DNA of 64,000 bases from Nocardiopsis quinghaiensis (GTDB taxonomy: Bacteria; Actinomycetota; Actinomycetes; Streptosporangiales; Streptosporangiaceae): assembly GCF_008638365.1 (NCBI RefSeq), contig NZ_VWVU01000002.1, positions 372,001-436,000 of the forward strand, given 5' to 3'. Positions within the stretch are counted from its first letter, which is position 1, and the number at the start of each line of letters is the position of its first letter. Shown piece by piece: positions 23,915 through 33,040 of this stretch. The notes under the pieces are model-generated. The model was given only the letters and a program-made list of their open reading frames with translations. It was not told the origin of the DNA and did not search any database. The position numbers were made by a program, and so were the translations under genes.

Positions 23915-24604
23915 GTGCTCCACCACCTGGTCGGCCTGCTCGTCGGCGTCGCCCTGGCCCCCGTGCTGTGGATCGCCGTCGCCTGGTCGGCCGACCTGGT
24001 CCCGCGGATCGCCGGGGGCGACGTGACCGTGGCGACGGTGTTGTCAGTCGTGGTGCTGTGCCTGGTGGGGGCCGTGTGCGCCTACCTTGTGGCCTCCCGG
24101 GTCTCGCCACTGGTCGCCGGGGCCGGCGGGGCCCTGCTCGCGGCGCTGTGTCTGTGGCCGGTCGTGCACGCGGCGTCCATGGGGACGGCGCTGTCCTGGC
24201 TGAACGAGGACAGCTTCCTGTACCCGTCCGGCACCGGCCTGGCCGTGGCGCTGCCGCTGGGGACCCTGCTGCTGTTCTCCGCCATGACGCCGCTCCGGTG
24301 GCGGGCCGCCCACGGCACGGACACGCCCTCCGGCGGTCGGGGCGCGGCCGGCGCCGACCGGGAGGGGTACCGCCGTGCGGCGCGTGAGGCGGATCCGTCC
24401 GACGCGCCGTGGGAGGGTGCGGGCGGCGACACCGTCCCGGAAGCGGTGCCCGACCGCCCGCCGCCACCGGCCCCGGGCGGCGGCTTCGAGGACGACCCGG
24501 ACAAGACGACCACGCCCTTCCGCCGTGGTGCGGGCGGCGCCGTGTGGACTCCCCTGGACGACGAGCAGGAGGGGACCAGGGCGCCGCGGGGCCGCTGGCG
24601 CTGA
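23915..24604 (+). CDS. Four-helix membrane protein with disordered C-terminal tail
   Basis: 229 residues, function unknown. Four hydrophobic segments occupy residues 1-145 (HHLVGLLVGVALAPVLWIAV, VATVLSVVVLCLVGAVCAYL, ..VAGAGGALLAALCLWPVV, ..GLAVALPLGTLLLFSAM). The remaining 85 residues are hydrophilic, Pro/Gly/Asp-rich and end TPFRRGAGGAVWTPLDDEQ. GTG 23915 follows AAGGAGG by 8 nt; a GTG ten codons earlier overlaps the LCP gene. Same orientation and close spacing indicate co-transcription with the LCP ligase. Confidence 0.75.
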   Translation: MLHHLVGLLVGVALAPVLWIAVAWSADLVPRIAGGDVTVATVLSVVVLCLVGAVCAYLVASRVSPLVAGAGGALLAALCLWPVVHAASMGTALSWLNEDSFLYPSGTGLAVALPLGTLLLFSAMTPLRWRAAHGTDTPSGGRGAAGADREGYRRAAREADPSDAPWEGAGGDTVPEAVPDRPPPPAPGGGFEDDPDKTTTPFRRGAGGAVWTPLDDEQEGTRAPRGRWR

Positions 24605-24834
24605 GGCGCGTCCCTGTGCCGGAGATTCCAGACGCACCGGTAACCTGAGCGCCTGACTGTTCACGCGGTGTTCGGTCACGCGCCACGCCCGGGCGCGTAA
24701 GGTAATGCCCCGCGCCCCGGGTACCACCTGCGGGCCGAACAATGTCCGTTTCCTGCCCTGAAGCAGGGTGTTGACCGCCTTCAGCGGGCACAACTCCACA
24801 CGGGAGCGGACGAAAGCGAGGAAGGACACCACCA
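24605..24834. other. Leader region of the UDP-glucose dehydrogenase gene
   Basis: 230 nt with no gene. A small hairpin CCCTG (24756-24760)/CAGGG (24764-24768) is followed by TTGACC (24771-24776), a candidate -35; no convincing -10 is seen. Confidence 0.3.
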
Positions 24835-26166
24835 GTGATCGAAGCGGACCGTATGCGCGTCTCCGTCATCGGTACCGGATACCTGGGTGCCACCACCGCG
24901 GCCTGCCTGGCCGAGATGGGGTTCGAGGTCCTGGGCGTCGACGTCGACGAGGCCAAGATCGACATGCTCCGCTCCGGCAGGGTGCCCTTCTACGAGCCCG
25001 GACTCGACGAGCTGCTCACCGCCAAGCTCGCGACCGGGCGCATTCGCTTCACGACGTCCTTCACCGAGGCCGCCGAGTTCGCCGACCTGCACCTGATCTG
25101 CGTGGGCACCCCGCAGCGCGACGAGTCCGGCGCCGCCGACCTGCGCTACGTGAACGCCGCGGTGGACCAGCTGGCCCCGCACCTGACCCGGCCCTCCGTG
25201 GTCGTGGGCCGCTCCACCGTCCCGGTGGGCACCGCCGCGACCCTGGCCGCCCGGCTGGCCGCGCTGGCCCCCGTCGGCGAGGAGGCCGAGCTGGGGTGGA
25301 GCCCGGAGTTCCTGCGCGAGGGCTTCGGCGTGAAGGACACACTGCACCCGAACCGGATCGTGATCGGCACCGACTCCCCGCGGGTGGAGAAGGCCGTACG
25401 CGCCCTGTGGCAGCAGCAGATCGACGACGGCACCCCCTTCCTGGTGACCGACCTCCAGACCGCGGAGCTGGTCAAGGTCGCGGCCAACGCCTTCCTGGCC
25501 ACGAAGATCTCCTTCATCAACGCCATGGCGGAGGTGTCGGAGGTGGCCGGCGCCGACGTCATCCAGCTGGCCGAGGCGCTCTCCTACGACGACCGTATCG
25601 GCGGCAAGTTCCTCGGGCCGGGCCTGGGCTTCGGCGGCGGCTGCCTGCCCAAGGACATCCGCGCGTTCATGGCGCGCGCCGACGAGCTGGGCGTGGAGCC
25701 CGCGCTGTCGTTCCTGCGCGAGGTGGACGCGATCAACCAGCGTCGCCGCGCGCGCACCATCGACATCGCCCGCCAGCTGATCGGCGGCAGCTTCGCCGGT
25801 CGCACTGTGACCGCGCTGGGCGCCGCGTTCAAACCCAACTCCGACGACATCCGCGACTCGCCCGCGCTGGACGTGGCCTCCACCATCGCCTCGCTGGGCG
25901 CGCAGGTGACGGTGTACGACCCGGCGGCGCTGGAAAGGGCGCGCGAGGCGCACCCGGAGTTGAACTACGCGGACTCCATGCTGGCGGCGGCGCGCGGCGC
26001 CGACGTGGTGCTGCTGCTCACCGAGTGGGCGGAGTTCCGCGAGGCCAACCCCGACGAGCTGGCCGCGGTGGTGGCCCGCAAGCGCATCGTGGACGGCCGC
26101 AACGCGCTCGACCCCACGTACTGGCGCGCCTCGGGGTGGACCTACCGGGCGTTGGGCCGCCAGTAG
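24835..26166 (+). CDS. ugd: UDP-glucose 6-dehydrogenase
   Basis: NAD-dependent two-step oxidation of UDP-glucose to UDP-glucuronate. The 443-residue protein is complete: GxGYLG nucleotide-binding VIGTGYLGATTAACLAEMG (residues about 11-29), YEPGLDELL, CVGTPQRD, STVPVGT, SPEFLREG, the Lys/Asn catalytic region AELVKVAANAFLATKISFIN, catalytic Cys in GFGGGCLPKD, and C-terminal GAAFKPNSDDIRDSPALDV. GTG 24835 is preceded by GAGGAAGGA; ATG 24853 is a less likely start. It is monocistronic, ended by a long bidirectional hairpin. With the WecC-type enzyme at the window start, the genome makes at least two nucleotide-activated uronic acids. Confidence 0.92.
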   Translation: MIEADRMRVSVIGTGYLGATTAACLAEMGFEVLGVDVDEAKIDMLRSGRVPFYEPGLDELLTAKLATGRIRFTTSFTEAAEFADLHLICVGTPQRDESGAADLRYVNAAVDQLAPHLTRPSVVVGRSTVPVGTAATLAARLAALAPVGEEAELGWSPEFLREGFGVKDTLHPNRIVIGTDSPRVEKAVRALWQQQIDDGTPFLVTDLQTAELVKVAANAFLATKISFINAMAEVSEVAGADVIQLAEALSYDDRIGGKFLGPGLGFGGGCLPKDIRAFMARADELGVEPALSFLREVDAINQRRRARTIDIARQLIGGSFAGRTVTALGAAFKPNSDDIRDSPALDVASTIASLGAQVTVYDPAALERAREAHPELNYADSMLAAARGADVVLLLTEWAEFREANPDELAAVVARKRIVDGRNALDPTYWRASGWTYRALGRQ

Positions 26167-26188
26167 CCCGCCGGCCCACGCCGTCAGC

Positions 26189-26249
26189 GATGATCTTGCC
26201 CGTACCGGCAATCTCGGCGGCCGAGGCCGCCGGTACGGGCAAGATCATC
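26189..26249. terminator. Bidirectional terminator, 21-bp stem with nested inner hairpin
   Basis: 26189-26209 is perfectly complementary to 26229-26249. The 19-nt loop itself contains CTCGG (26213-26217)/CCGAG (26221-26225). It lies between convergent ugd and purE. Confidence 0.85.
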
Positions 26250-26260
26250 CGGTTACCGCA

Positions 26261-26836
26261 CTAGAAACCGAACCCGGTGGGCCTCTCACCGCCGGCGACC
26301 TCGCGGCGCAGCCGCTCGCCCTTGGCCTGGGCCTGCTCCCTGAGCTCCTCCTGGAAGCGGGTCATGCGCTCGGTCAACCCGGGATCGCCCACGGCCAGCA
26401 TCCGCACCGCCAGCAGGCCGGCGTTGCGTGCGGCGCCCACCGCCACGGTCGCCACCGGCACACCGGCGGGCATCTGCACGATGGACAGCAGCGAGTCCAT
26501 CCCGTCCAGGTACTTGAGCGGCACCGGGACGCCCACCACCGGCAGGGTCGTCACCGAGGCCAGCATGCCGGGCAGGTGGGCGGCACCGCCCGCACCGGCG
26601 ATGATCGCCTTCAGCCCGCGCCCGGCGGCCTCGGCACCGTAGGCGACCATCTCGTGCGGCATGCGGTGCGCGGAGACCACGTCGGCCTCGAACGGGACTC
26701 CGAACTCGCGCAGGGCCTCGGCCGCCTCCCGCATCACCGGCCAGTCGGAGTCCGAACCCATCACGATGCCCACCACGGGGTCCCCCGCGGGGCTCCTGTC
26801 CCGGTCCTGGTCCCGTCCGTTGGCGTTGTCGGTCAC
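26261..26836 (-). CDS. purE: N5-carboxyaminoimidazole ribonucleotide mutase PurE
   Basis: Converts N5-CAIR to CAIR in purine synthesis. 191 residues: a Gly/Asp-rich extension of 20 residues, then the class I PurE core with [24 protein letters not shown] (catalytic His), [14 protein letters not shown] and [23 protein letters not shown] start overlaps the purK stop by 4 nt (GTGA), so the two are coupled. Complete; no odd residues. Confidence 0.95.
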   Translation of the reverse strand: MTDNANGRDQDRDRSPAGDPVVGIVMGSDSDWPVMREAAEALREFGVPFEADVVSAHRMPHEMVAYGAEAAGRGLKAIIAGAGGAAHLPGMLASVTTLPVVGVPVPLKYLDGMDSLLSIVQMPAGVPVATVAVGAARNAGLLAVRMLAVGDPGLTERMTRFQEELREQAQAKGERLRREVAGGERPTGFGF

Positions 26837-28002
26837 TGGTCGTCTCCTCGCAGGTAGGTGGCGGCGTCCCGGGCTCGCTCCAGGAGATCCCCGTAGTCCT
26901 CGCCCATCACGGTGACGTGCCCGATCTTGCGGCCCGGACGCACGTCCTTGCCGTAGAAGTGCACCTTCACCTCGGGGTCCTTGGCCATCACGTGCAGGTA
27001 GCGGCGGTAGACCTCGGGGTCCTCACCGCCCAGCAGGTTGGCCATGACGGTGTAGGGGGCGTTGGTGCGCGGCGAGCCCAGAGGCAGGTTCAGCACGGCT
27101 CGCAGATGCTGCTCGAACTGGGAGGTGCGCGCTCCCTCGATACTCCAGTGGCCGGAGTTGTGCGGGCGCATGGCCAACTCGTTGACGACCACGTCGTCGG
27201 CGGTCTCGAACAGTTCCACCGCCAGTATCCCGGTCACGTCCAGCGCCTGGGCGATCTCGATGGCCAACTGCTGGGCGCGGACGGCCCTGTCCTCGGAAAG
27301 CTCCGGGGCGGGGGCGATCACCTCGTGGCAGACGCCTCCGCGCTGGACGGTCTCCACCACCGGGTACACCGCGACCTGCCCGTGCGGGGACCGGGCGACC
27401 TGCACGGCCAGCTCCCGGGCGAAGTCGACCTTCTCCTCCACCAGGAGCGGCACCTCCTCGGCGGCGGCGCGGTCCACGACCTCACGGGCCCGCTCCGCGC
27501 CGTCCACGATCCATACGCCCTTGCCGTCGTAGCCGCCCCGGGCCGCCTTGAGGACGACCGGCCAGCCGGATCCGCCGTCCCCGTCCTCGGCGAAGCCGAC
27601 CACGTGCTCCAGGGTGGTGACGGCCCGCCAGCGCGGGGAGGGGGCGTCCAGCTCGGTCATGCGCGTGCGCATGCGCAGCTTGTCCTGGGCGAAGCGCAGG
27701 GCGTCCCGGCTCGGGCGCAGCAGTCCGCCCGCCTCCTCCACCGCGCGCAGGACGGGCTCGGGCACGTGCTCGTGGTCGAAGGTGACCACGTCGTTGGCCT
27801 TGGCGAAGGCCAGAACGTCGTCGAGACCCCGGTCGTCGCCCAGGGTGACGTCACCGCAGACCAGTGCGGCGCTGTCGGTGGGGTCGGCCGCCAGCACCGA
27901 GAAGTCGACGCCCAGTCCGATGCCCGCCTGGTGGGTCATCCTGGAGAGTTGGCCTCCTCCCACCATTCCCACGCGGGGGACGGTGCGGTTACGCTCGCTC
28001 AC
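26833..28002 (-). CDS. purK: N5-carboxyaminoimidazole ribonucleotide synthase PurK
   Basis: ATP-grasp enzyme carboxylating AIR to N5-CAIR. 389 residues with [20 protein letters not shown] at the N-terminus, [10 protein letters not shown], the ATP-grasp [46 protein letters not shown] and [20 protein letters not shown] start. First gene of the purK-purE pair; a GtrA gene lies divergently 230 nt upstream, an arrangement common in actinomycetes. Confidence 0.95.
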   Translation of the reverse strand: MSERNRTVPRVGMVGGGQLSRMTHQAGIGLGVDFSVLAADPTDSAALVCGDVTLGDDRGLDDVLAFAKANDVVTFDHEHVPEPVLRAVEEAGGLLRPSRDALRFAQDKLRMRTRMTELDAPSPRWRAVTTLEHVVGFAEDGDGGSGWPVVLKAARGGYDGKGVWIVDGAERAREVVDRAAAEEVPLLVEEKVDFARELAVQVARSPHGQVAVYPVVETVQRGGVCHEVIAPAPELSEDRAVRAQQLAIEIAQALDVTGILAVELFETADDVVVNELAMRPHNSGHWSIEGARTSQFEQHLRAVLNLPLGSPRTNAPYTVMANLLGGEDPEVYRRYLHVMAKDPEVKVHFYGKDVRPGRKIGHVTVMGEDYGDLLERARDAATYLRGDDQ

Positions 28003-28235
28003 AGTTCCTCAACTCACATGCTGCTCGTCAACCGCGGTGACGGGACGGCCCCGCGCACGGCGGGACCTGGCCGGTTCGGCTCGGAACCCGCGGCCGGGGT
28101 CCCTGCTCCGGTCCCCGGCTAGAGTCTAGGGCGTGCGCGTGCGGCGGTCCGAATCCCCATCGCCCGGCCGCACCGCCGGCCGGCGGCCCGTCCGAGGTGG
28201 GAGCCGTCCCCGACCACACCAGGAGGCACAGGCCC

Positions 28236-28709
28236 GTGCGTGACTTCCCCGCCCGCCGCCCCGGACTCGCGAAGCTCGCGCGAGAGGTGGGCAAGTTCGG
28301 TTCCGTGGGGGCCGTGGCCTACGCGGTGCAGTTGGGGACGACCAACCTGCTGTGGAGCGTGGCGGGGGCGGCCCCGCTCACCGGCCAGGTGGTCGGGACG
28401 CTGTGCTCCATCGCGGTGGCCTTCGTCGGCAACCGGTTCTGGACCTTCAGCGACCGGGCCCGTACCGGCTACGGCCGTGAGACGGTGCTGTTCCTGACCA
28501 TGAACGGTGTCGGGATGCTGATCCAGCTGGCCTGCCTGGGCGTCTCGGTGTACGTGCTGGACCTCGACGGCCCGCTGGCGCGCAACGTCGCGGGCAACGT
28601 GGTGGGCGTGGGTCTCGGGACGTTCTTCCGGTTCTTCTCCTACCGAACGTGGGTCTTCCCCGAACAGCCGGAGCGGCCGGAGAACCCCTCGCGCGAACCG
28701 GTCCCGTAA
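28236..28709 (+). CDS. GtrA-family membrane protein
   Basis: 157-residue, four-helix membrane protein of the GtrA/DPMS flippase-like family, proposed to move polyprenyl-linked sugars across the membrane. Landmarks are KFGSVGAVAYAVQLGTTNLL, the IAVAFVGNRFWTFSD motif after helix 2, and FFRFFSYRTWVF near the C-terminus. GTG 28236 has AGGAGG about 9 nt upstream; the frame is open upstream but without similarity. The C-terminal tail is Pro/Glu-rich. Divergent from purK. Confidence 0.88.
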   Translation: MRDFPARRPGLAKLAREVGKFGSVGAVAYAVQLGTTNLLWSVAGAAPLTGQVVGTLCSIAVAFVGNRFWTFSDRARTGYGRETVLFLTMNGVGMLIQLACLGVSVYVLDLDGPLARNVAGNVVGVGLGTFFRFFSYRTWVFPEQPERPENPSREPVP

Positions 28710-28765
28710 CCGGCCCCGCCGCCCGGTCGGGGAGGACCCCCTCCGATCACGGCCCGGGCGCCGCG

Positions 28766-29980
28766 TCACCGGAGGGCCGTGGCCTCCGCACTCCTGCGGC
28801 GTACCCCGCGTCGGTCCGCCAGCCACACCACCGCCAGCGTGTACAGGCCCACCTGGACCAGTGTCAGGAGCAGGACCAGCGGCGAGCCCGCGCCCAGGGG
28901 CAGTCCGGAACCGACCACCAGGCCCGTGCCGATCTGCTCCATGCGCCCCTCGAAGACGCACAGCGTGAACTGCACGAGGCTGTTGACCACGTGCAGGCCG
29001 ATCGCGGCCTCCAGACCGCCGGTGCGCCAGGTCAGCCAGGCCATTCCCAGCCCCATGGCCGCGAGGGCCGCGGCCGTCCACACCTCACCCGGATGCATGG
29101 CCAGGTACAGCACCGCGAACAGGGTCCCGCTGGCCAGGACGGCCGGCCCCGGGGAGCGCAGCACCCGCGACACCGCCGATCCGCCGCCCCGCTCGCCGGA
29201 CCGGGCACCGACCGCACCCACCAGCTGCATGAGCAGGCCGCGCATGGTGAGCTCCTCGGCCGCCGACTGGAACGGCACCAGCAGCACGATGACCGTCATC
29301 GCCGCGGCGAACACCTCGGTCCCGCCGGTCGCCTCGCTGGGCACCAGCCCCGGCTGGAGGAGCTTGGCCAGGGGCAGGAACAGCGCGGCGCACAGGGCGA
29401 CCGGGACGATCGCCACCACCGTGCAGCGGGCCAGCCAACCCCAGCGCAGACGGCCCTCCACCGACATCAGGGAGCCGATCCTGCGCCACTGCACCACGCG
29501 TACGAGGAAGAGGACGATGGGTAGGAACAGCGCCGACGACAGCAGGCCGAAGGCCAGTTCGGCGATCGTGCTGAGGGTGACCGAGTCGGGGGCCAGGCCG
29601 CTGCCGCCGATGATCGCCACGATCGTCACGGCCAGGATGATCGCCATCCACAGGAAGAACACCAGGACCGCGAAGACGGCCAGGGTCAGCGGTGTGGACC
29701 ACCAGCGGAAGCGGGAGGTGCGGCCGAGCCTGTGGTAGGACTCACCCCCGGGGAGTTCCGCGCAGGCGAACTCGCTGGTGCGCACCGGTCTCGGCGGCGG
29801 CCAGGCCCACACGGACGGATCCGCGCCGGACAGGGGATGACCCCCCGGCGGTGTCAGTCTTCCCCCACCCGGTGGGCCCGCCCAGGTCTGCTCCTGCGTG
29901 TAGGGCCCGGCGGCCCGCCCTTCCGGCTCCTTGGGCGCGGCGGGCCAGGACGAACCAGGCTGTGGCGGCACATTTCCCAT
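28766..29980 (-). CDS. CPBP-family intramembrane glutamic endopeptidase-like protein
   Basis: 404-residue polytopic protein of the CAAX-protease/bacteriocin-processing family. A Pro/Gly-rich cytoplasmic tail of about 95 residues precedes about eight hydrophobic segments. Family motifs are present: QSAAEELTMRGLLMQL (EExxxR), FAVLYLAMHPGE (FxxxH) and GLHVVNSLVQF (HxxxN/S). Substrate unknown; members act in prenyl-protein-like processing or immunity. A single gene facing the GtrA gene; no toxin or peptide gene is nearby. Confidence 0.85.
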   Translation of the reverse strand: MGNVPPQPGSSWPAAPKEPEGRAAGPYTQEQTWAGPPGGGRLTPPGGHPLSGADPSVWAWPPPRPVRTSEFACAELPGGESYHRLGRTSRFRWWSTPLTLAVFAVLVFFLWMAIILAVTIVAIIGGSGLAPDSVTLSTIAELAFGLLSSALFLPIVLFLVRVVQWRRIGSLMSVEGRLRWGWLARCTVVAIVPVALCAALFLPLAKLLQPGLVPSEATGGTEVFAAAMTVIVLLVPFQSAAEELTMRGLLMQLVGAVGARSGERGGGSAVSRVLRSPGPAVLASGTLFAVLYLAMHPGEVWTAAALAAMGLGMAWLTWRTGGLEAAIGLHVVNSLVQFTLCVFEGRMEQIGTGLVVGSGLPLGAGSPLVLLLTLVQVGLYTLAVVWLADRRGVRRRSAEATALR

Positions 29981-30177
29981 CGTGCGCCGAGACTACTATC
30001 CGGGCATGTATCGCCAGCGTTAAGGCCACGCCGTTATCGCCTGACCACGGTAGGCACGGACCGGTGGGCGTGACCGGCGCCGACCCCGCTCCCCGGAATG
30101 TGGGGTGTGCCGTCCTCGTTGAACATGAACGGCCCGTCGGAGCGACACCGCAGGCCGTTGATCCCGTCCCGCTGACC

Positions 30178-30183
30178 TACGAT
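30178..30183 (+). promoter_or_regulatory. -10 hexamer of leaderless mrp gene
   Basis: TACGAT ends 7 nt before ATG 30191, which would place the transcription start at or next to the start codon. No Shine-Dalgarno is present. Confidence 0.5.
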
Positions 30184-30190
30184 TGGGCAC

Positions 30191-31330
30191 ATGTCCTCCA
30201 CACCATCCACCGAGCAGGTGCGCGAAGCCCTGACCACGGTGCAAGACCCGGAGATCCACCGTCCCATTACCGACCTAGGCATGGTCAAGAGCGTCGACAT
30301 CGCCGATGACGGCGTCGTGAGCGTCGGCATCTACCTCACGGTGGCCGGATGTCCGATGAAGGGCCGTATCGAGAAGGACGTGACCGAAGCGGTGACCAAG
30401 GTCGCCGGGGTCACCTCCGTGCGCGTCGAGCTCGACGTGATGAGCGAGGAGCAGCGCAAGGAGCTCCAGACCAAGCTGCGCGGCGGCCAGGCGGAGAAGG
30501 AGATTCCCTTCGCCAAGCCGAACTCGCTCACCAGGGTCTTCGCCGTCGCCTCCGGCAAGGGCGGCGTCGGCAAGTCGACCGTCACCGTGAACCTGGCCGC
30601 GGCCATGGCCGCCCAGGGCCACAAGGTCGGTGTCGTCGACGCCGACATCTACGGCCACTCGGTTCCGCGCATGCTCGGCACGTCGGACTACCCGACCAAG
30701 GTCGAGGACATGATCCTGCCGCCCACCGCGCACGGCATCAAGGTCATCTCGGTCGGCATGTTCACCCAGGGCAACCAGCCCGTGGTCTGGCGCGGCCCGA
30801 TGCTGCACCGCGCGCTGCAGCAGTTCCTGTCGGACGTGTTCTGGGGCGACCTGGACGTCCTCCTGATGGACCTGCCCCCGGGCACCGGTGACATCGCCAT
30901 CTCCACCGCGCAGCTGCTCCCGAACGCCGAGCTGCTCGTGGTGACCACCCCGCAGCAGGCCGCCGCCGAGGTCGCCGAGCGCGCGGGCGCCATCACCGCC
31001 CAGACCCACCAGCGGATCACGGGCGTGATCGAGAACATGTCGTACTACCTGCCGCCGGGCGGCGGGGAGCCGGTGCACCTGTTCGGCGAGGGCGGTGGCC
31101 GCACGGTCTCCGACGCCCTCAGCAGGACCCTGGGCATGGACATCCCGCTGCTGGGCCAGGTGCCGCTGGACACCCGCCTTCGCGAGGGCAGCGACGAGGG
31201 TAGGCCGCTGGTGCTGACCGAGCCCGAGGCCGAGGCCAGCAAGGTGATCTCCTCGGTCGCCGACACACTGGTCGGGAAGCCGCGCGGGCTGGCCGGCATG
31301 CAGCTGGGCATCTCCCCGGCGGGCCGCTGA
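30191..31330 (+). CDS. mrp: Mrp/NBP35-family iron-sulfur carrier ATPase (ApbC)
   Basis: P-loop ATPase implicated in Fe-S cluster assembly or transfer. 379 residues: N-terminal MIP18/DUF59 domain (about 8-85, DPEIHRPITDLGMVKSVDI and AGCPMKGRIEKDV), P-loop SGKGGVGKST (121-130), VDADIYGHSVPRML, LLMDLPPGTGDIAIS. The region that carries a CxxC cluster ligand pair in many homologues reads ENMSYYLPPGGGEPVHLFGE, without cysteines, as I recall for other actinobacterial members. It converges on htrA; a strong hairpin separates them. In related actinomycetes it lies just downstream of the sigE-htrA-tatB locus; here tatB is missing. Confidence 0.9.
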   Translation: MSSTPSTEQVREALTTVQDPEIHRPITDLGMVKSVDIADDGVVSVGIYLTVAGCPMKGRIEKDVTEAVTKVAGVTSVRVELDVMSEEQRKELQTKLRGGQAEKEIPFAKPNSLTRVFAVASGKGGVGKSTVTVNLAAAMAAQGHKVGVVDADIYGHSVPRMLGTSDYPTKVEDMILPPTAHGIKVISVGMFTQGNQPVVWRGPMLHRALQQFLSDVFWGDLDVLLMDLPPGTGDIAISTAQLLPNAELLVVTTPQQAAAEVAERAGAITAQTHQRITGVIENMSYYLPPGGGEPVHLFGEGGGRTVSDALSRTLGMDIPLLGQVPLDTRLREGSDEGRPLVLTEPEAEASKVISSVADTLVGKPRGLAGMQLGISPAGR

Positions 31331-31366
31331 CCGGTTTCCCCGCGGACGGTACCGGAAGACTTGTGC

Positions 31367-31395
31367 GAGGCCCCCGAGCACCGCTCGGGGGCCTC
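31367..31395. terminator. Bidirectional terminator between mrp and htrA
   Basis: GAGGCCCCCGAG (31367-31378) pairs with CTCGGGGGCCTC (31384-31395), loop of 5 nt, 12-bp perfect stem, between convergent genes. Confidence 0.8.
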
Positions 31396-31427
31396 ACGCG
31401 TGTGTCGGGCCGGGAGGAGGCGCCCGG

Positions 31428-32987
31428 TCAGTCCTCGCCGGACGAGCCCAGTGTGACCATGGCGGTGTCCCGTCCTCCGTCGCGCTCGTACCCGATCTCG
31501 ACCTCGTCGCCCGGGCTGAGGCCGCGCAGCCTCGCGAGCAGTTCCTGGCCCGAGTTCACCCGGTCTCCGCCCAGGGAGACGATCACGTCGCCGGACCGCA
31601 GGCCCGCCTCGTCGGCCGGGCCGCCCTCCTCCACCGCGCCGGAGCCCTCGGCGATGACCGCTCCCGCGATCGGGCTGTCCAGGTCGATGTCGGCCCCGAT
31701 GTCGGCGTAGCTGGTCTCGCCGTACTCGATGAGCCGTTCCACGATCCGTTCGACCTCGGTCGACGGGATCGCGAAGCCCAGGCCGATGTTGCCCGAGGGC
31801 TCGCCCATGTAGCCCATGGTCACGATCATCGAGTTGACCCCGATGACCCGCCCCCGGAGATCCACCAGCGGACCGCCGGAGTTGCCCGGGTTGATGGCGG
31901 CATCGGTCTGCAGCGCGTAGAAGCGGCTGGCGTTCTCGCCCTCCCCGGAGGCGACCGGGCGGTTGACGGCGCTGATGATGCCCTGCGTGACGGTCGTGTC
32001 GAGGCCCAGGGGCGCGCCGATGGCGATCACCTCGTCCCCGACGATGACCTCCTCGGAGTCGCCGAACTCCAGCGGTTCGACGTCGATCGGGTCCTCCAGC
32101 GACAGCACCGCGAGGTCGGAGCTGGGGTCGGAGCCGACCACGGAGGCGTCGGAGCGGTTGCCGTCGCTGTACACCACGACGATGCCCTCCGCCTCCAGTC
32201 CGGACGAGACGTGGTCGTTGGTCACCACGTGGTCGCCGTCGATGACGAACCCGGATCCGCCTCCCTGGGCCCGGGGGTCGGCGCTCTGGATGGCCACCAC
32301 ACTCGGGCTCACCCGCTGGGCCACGCCCGCGATGCTGCCGGGGTCGCGTTCGGGGGCCTCCGGCGGCGGCTCGTTGATGACCGGGCTCTCCTGCGGCACC
32401 GCCTCGGCGGCGCCGGAACCGCTGAGGAAGGTGCCCGCGGCACCGCCCGCGCCACCGGCGATGAGCGCCACGACGAGCATGCCGGACAGCGCCATCCACG
32501 CCGGGATGCCGCGTCGGCGGTCCGCGGCGGGCCGCGGCACCGCGTACTGGGCCTGCTGGGCCTGGTGAGCCTGCTGGGCCTGGAGCGCGGGCCCCCCGGG
32601 GGCGTGGGAGCCCGTGAAGGCCGCCGCGTAGCCGCCGGAGGCCGTCTGTCCGATGTGCCCCGTGGATCCGTGGGGCGGAGGTGCCTGCCCGGCGGTGGGC
32701 GGCGCCTGCGCGCCGGGGGGCCCGTGACCGTGCGGCGGGACCGGTGCCGGGGGTCCGGGGGGCACGGGAGCGGCTCCCGGGCGCGCGGGCCCGGGAGCCG
32801 GGGGCCCGGGGTCCTGGGGCGGCGGTGCGACGGCCCACCCGGGACGCGGGGGGTGTTCCGCAGGAGCCTGACCCGGCGCGCGCTCTCCGTCCGGCGCGGC
32901 GCGCTCAGGGGGTGGTGTCCCCCCACCCGGCGGGGTCGCCCGGCCGGGCTCCCCGCGCTGCTCCGGACGGCCGCTTTCCTCGCTCAA
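31428..32987 (-). CDS. htrA: HtrA/DegP-type membrane-anchored serine protease with PDZ domain
   Basis: Envelope quality-control protease. About 519 residues: a Pro/Gln-rich cytoplasmic tail of some 160 residues (including QQAHQAQQAQYAV), one membrane helix (IPAWMALSGMLVVALIAGGA), the trypsin-like domain with His in VVTNDHVSSG, Asp in DPSSDLAVLSLED and Ser in AAINPGNSGGPLVDL, and a C-terminal PDZ domain ending TAMVTLGSSGED. TTG 32987 (after GGAGCAGG) is the likely start because the frame has no ATG or GTG between it and the upstream gene. Last gene of sigE-rseA-rseB-like-htrA; like M. tuberculosis HtrA it is presumably under SigE control. Confidence 0.9.
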   Translation of the reverse strand: MSEESGRPEQRGEPGRATPPGGGTPPPERAAPDGERAPGQAPAEHPPRPGWAVAPPPQDPGPPAPGPARPGAAPVPPGPPAPVPPHGHGPPGAQAPPTAGQAPPPHGSTGHIGQTASGGYAAAFTGSHAPGGPALQAQQAHQAQQAQYAVPRPAADRRRGIPAWMALSGMLVVALIAGGAGGAAGTFLSGSGAAEAVPQESPVINEPPPEAPERDPGSIAGVAQRVSPSVVAIQSADPRAQGGGSGFVIDGDHVVTNDHVSSGLEAEGIVVVYSDGNRSDASVVGSDPSSDLAVLSLEDPIDVEPLEFGDSEEVIVGDEVIAIGAPLGLDTTVTQGIISAVNRPVASGEGENASRFYALQTDAAINPGNSGGPLVDLRGRVIGVNSMIVTMGYMGEPSGNIGLGFAIPSTEVERIVERLIEYGETSYADIGADIDLDSPIAGAVIAEGSGAVEEGGPADEAGLRSGDVIVSLGGDRVNSGQELLARLRGLSPGDEVEIGYERDGGRDTAMVTLGSSGED

Positions 32988-33040
32988 GACCTGCTCCGTA
33001 CGTCGCTCGACTGTCGGTCGACACGCGACTCGGCGGAGGC

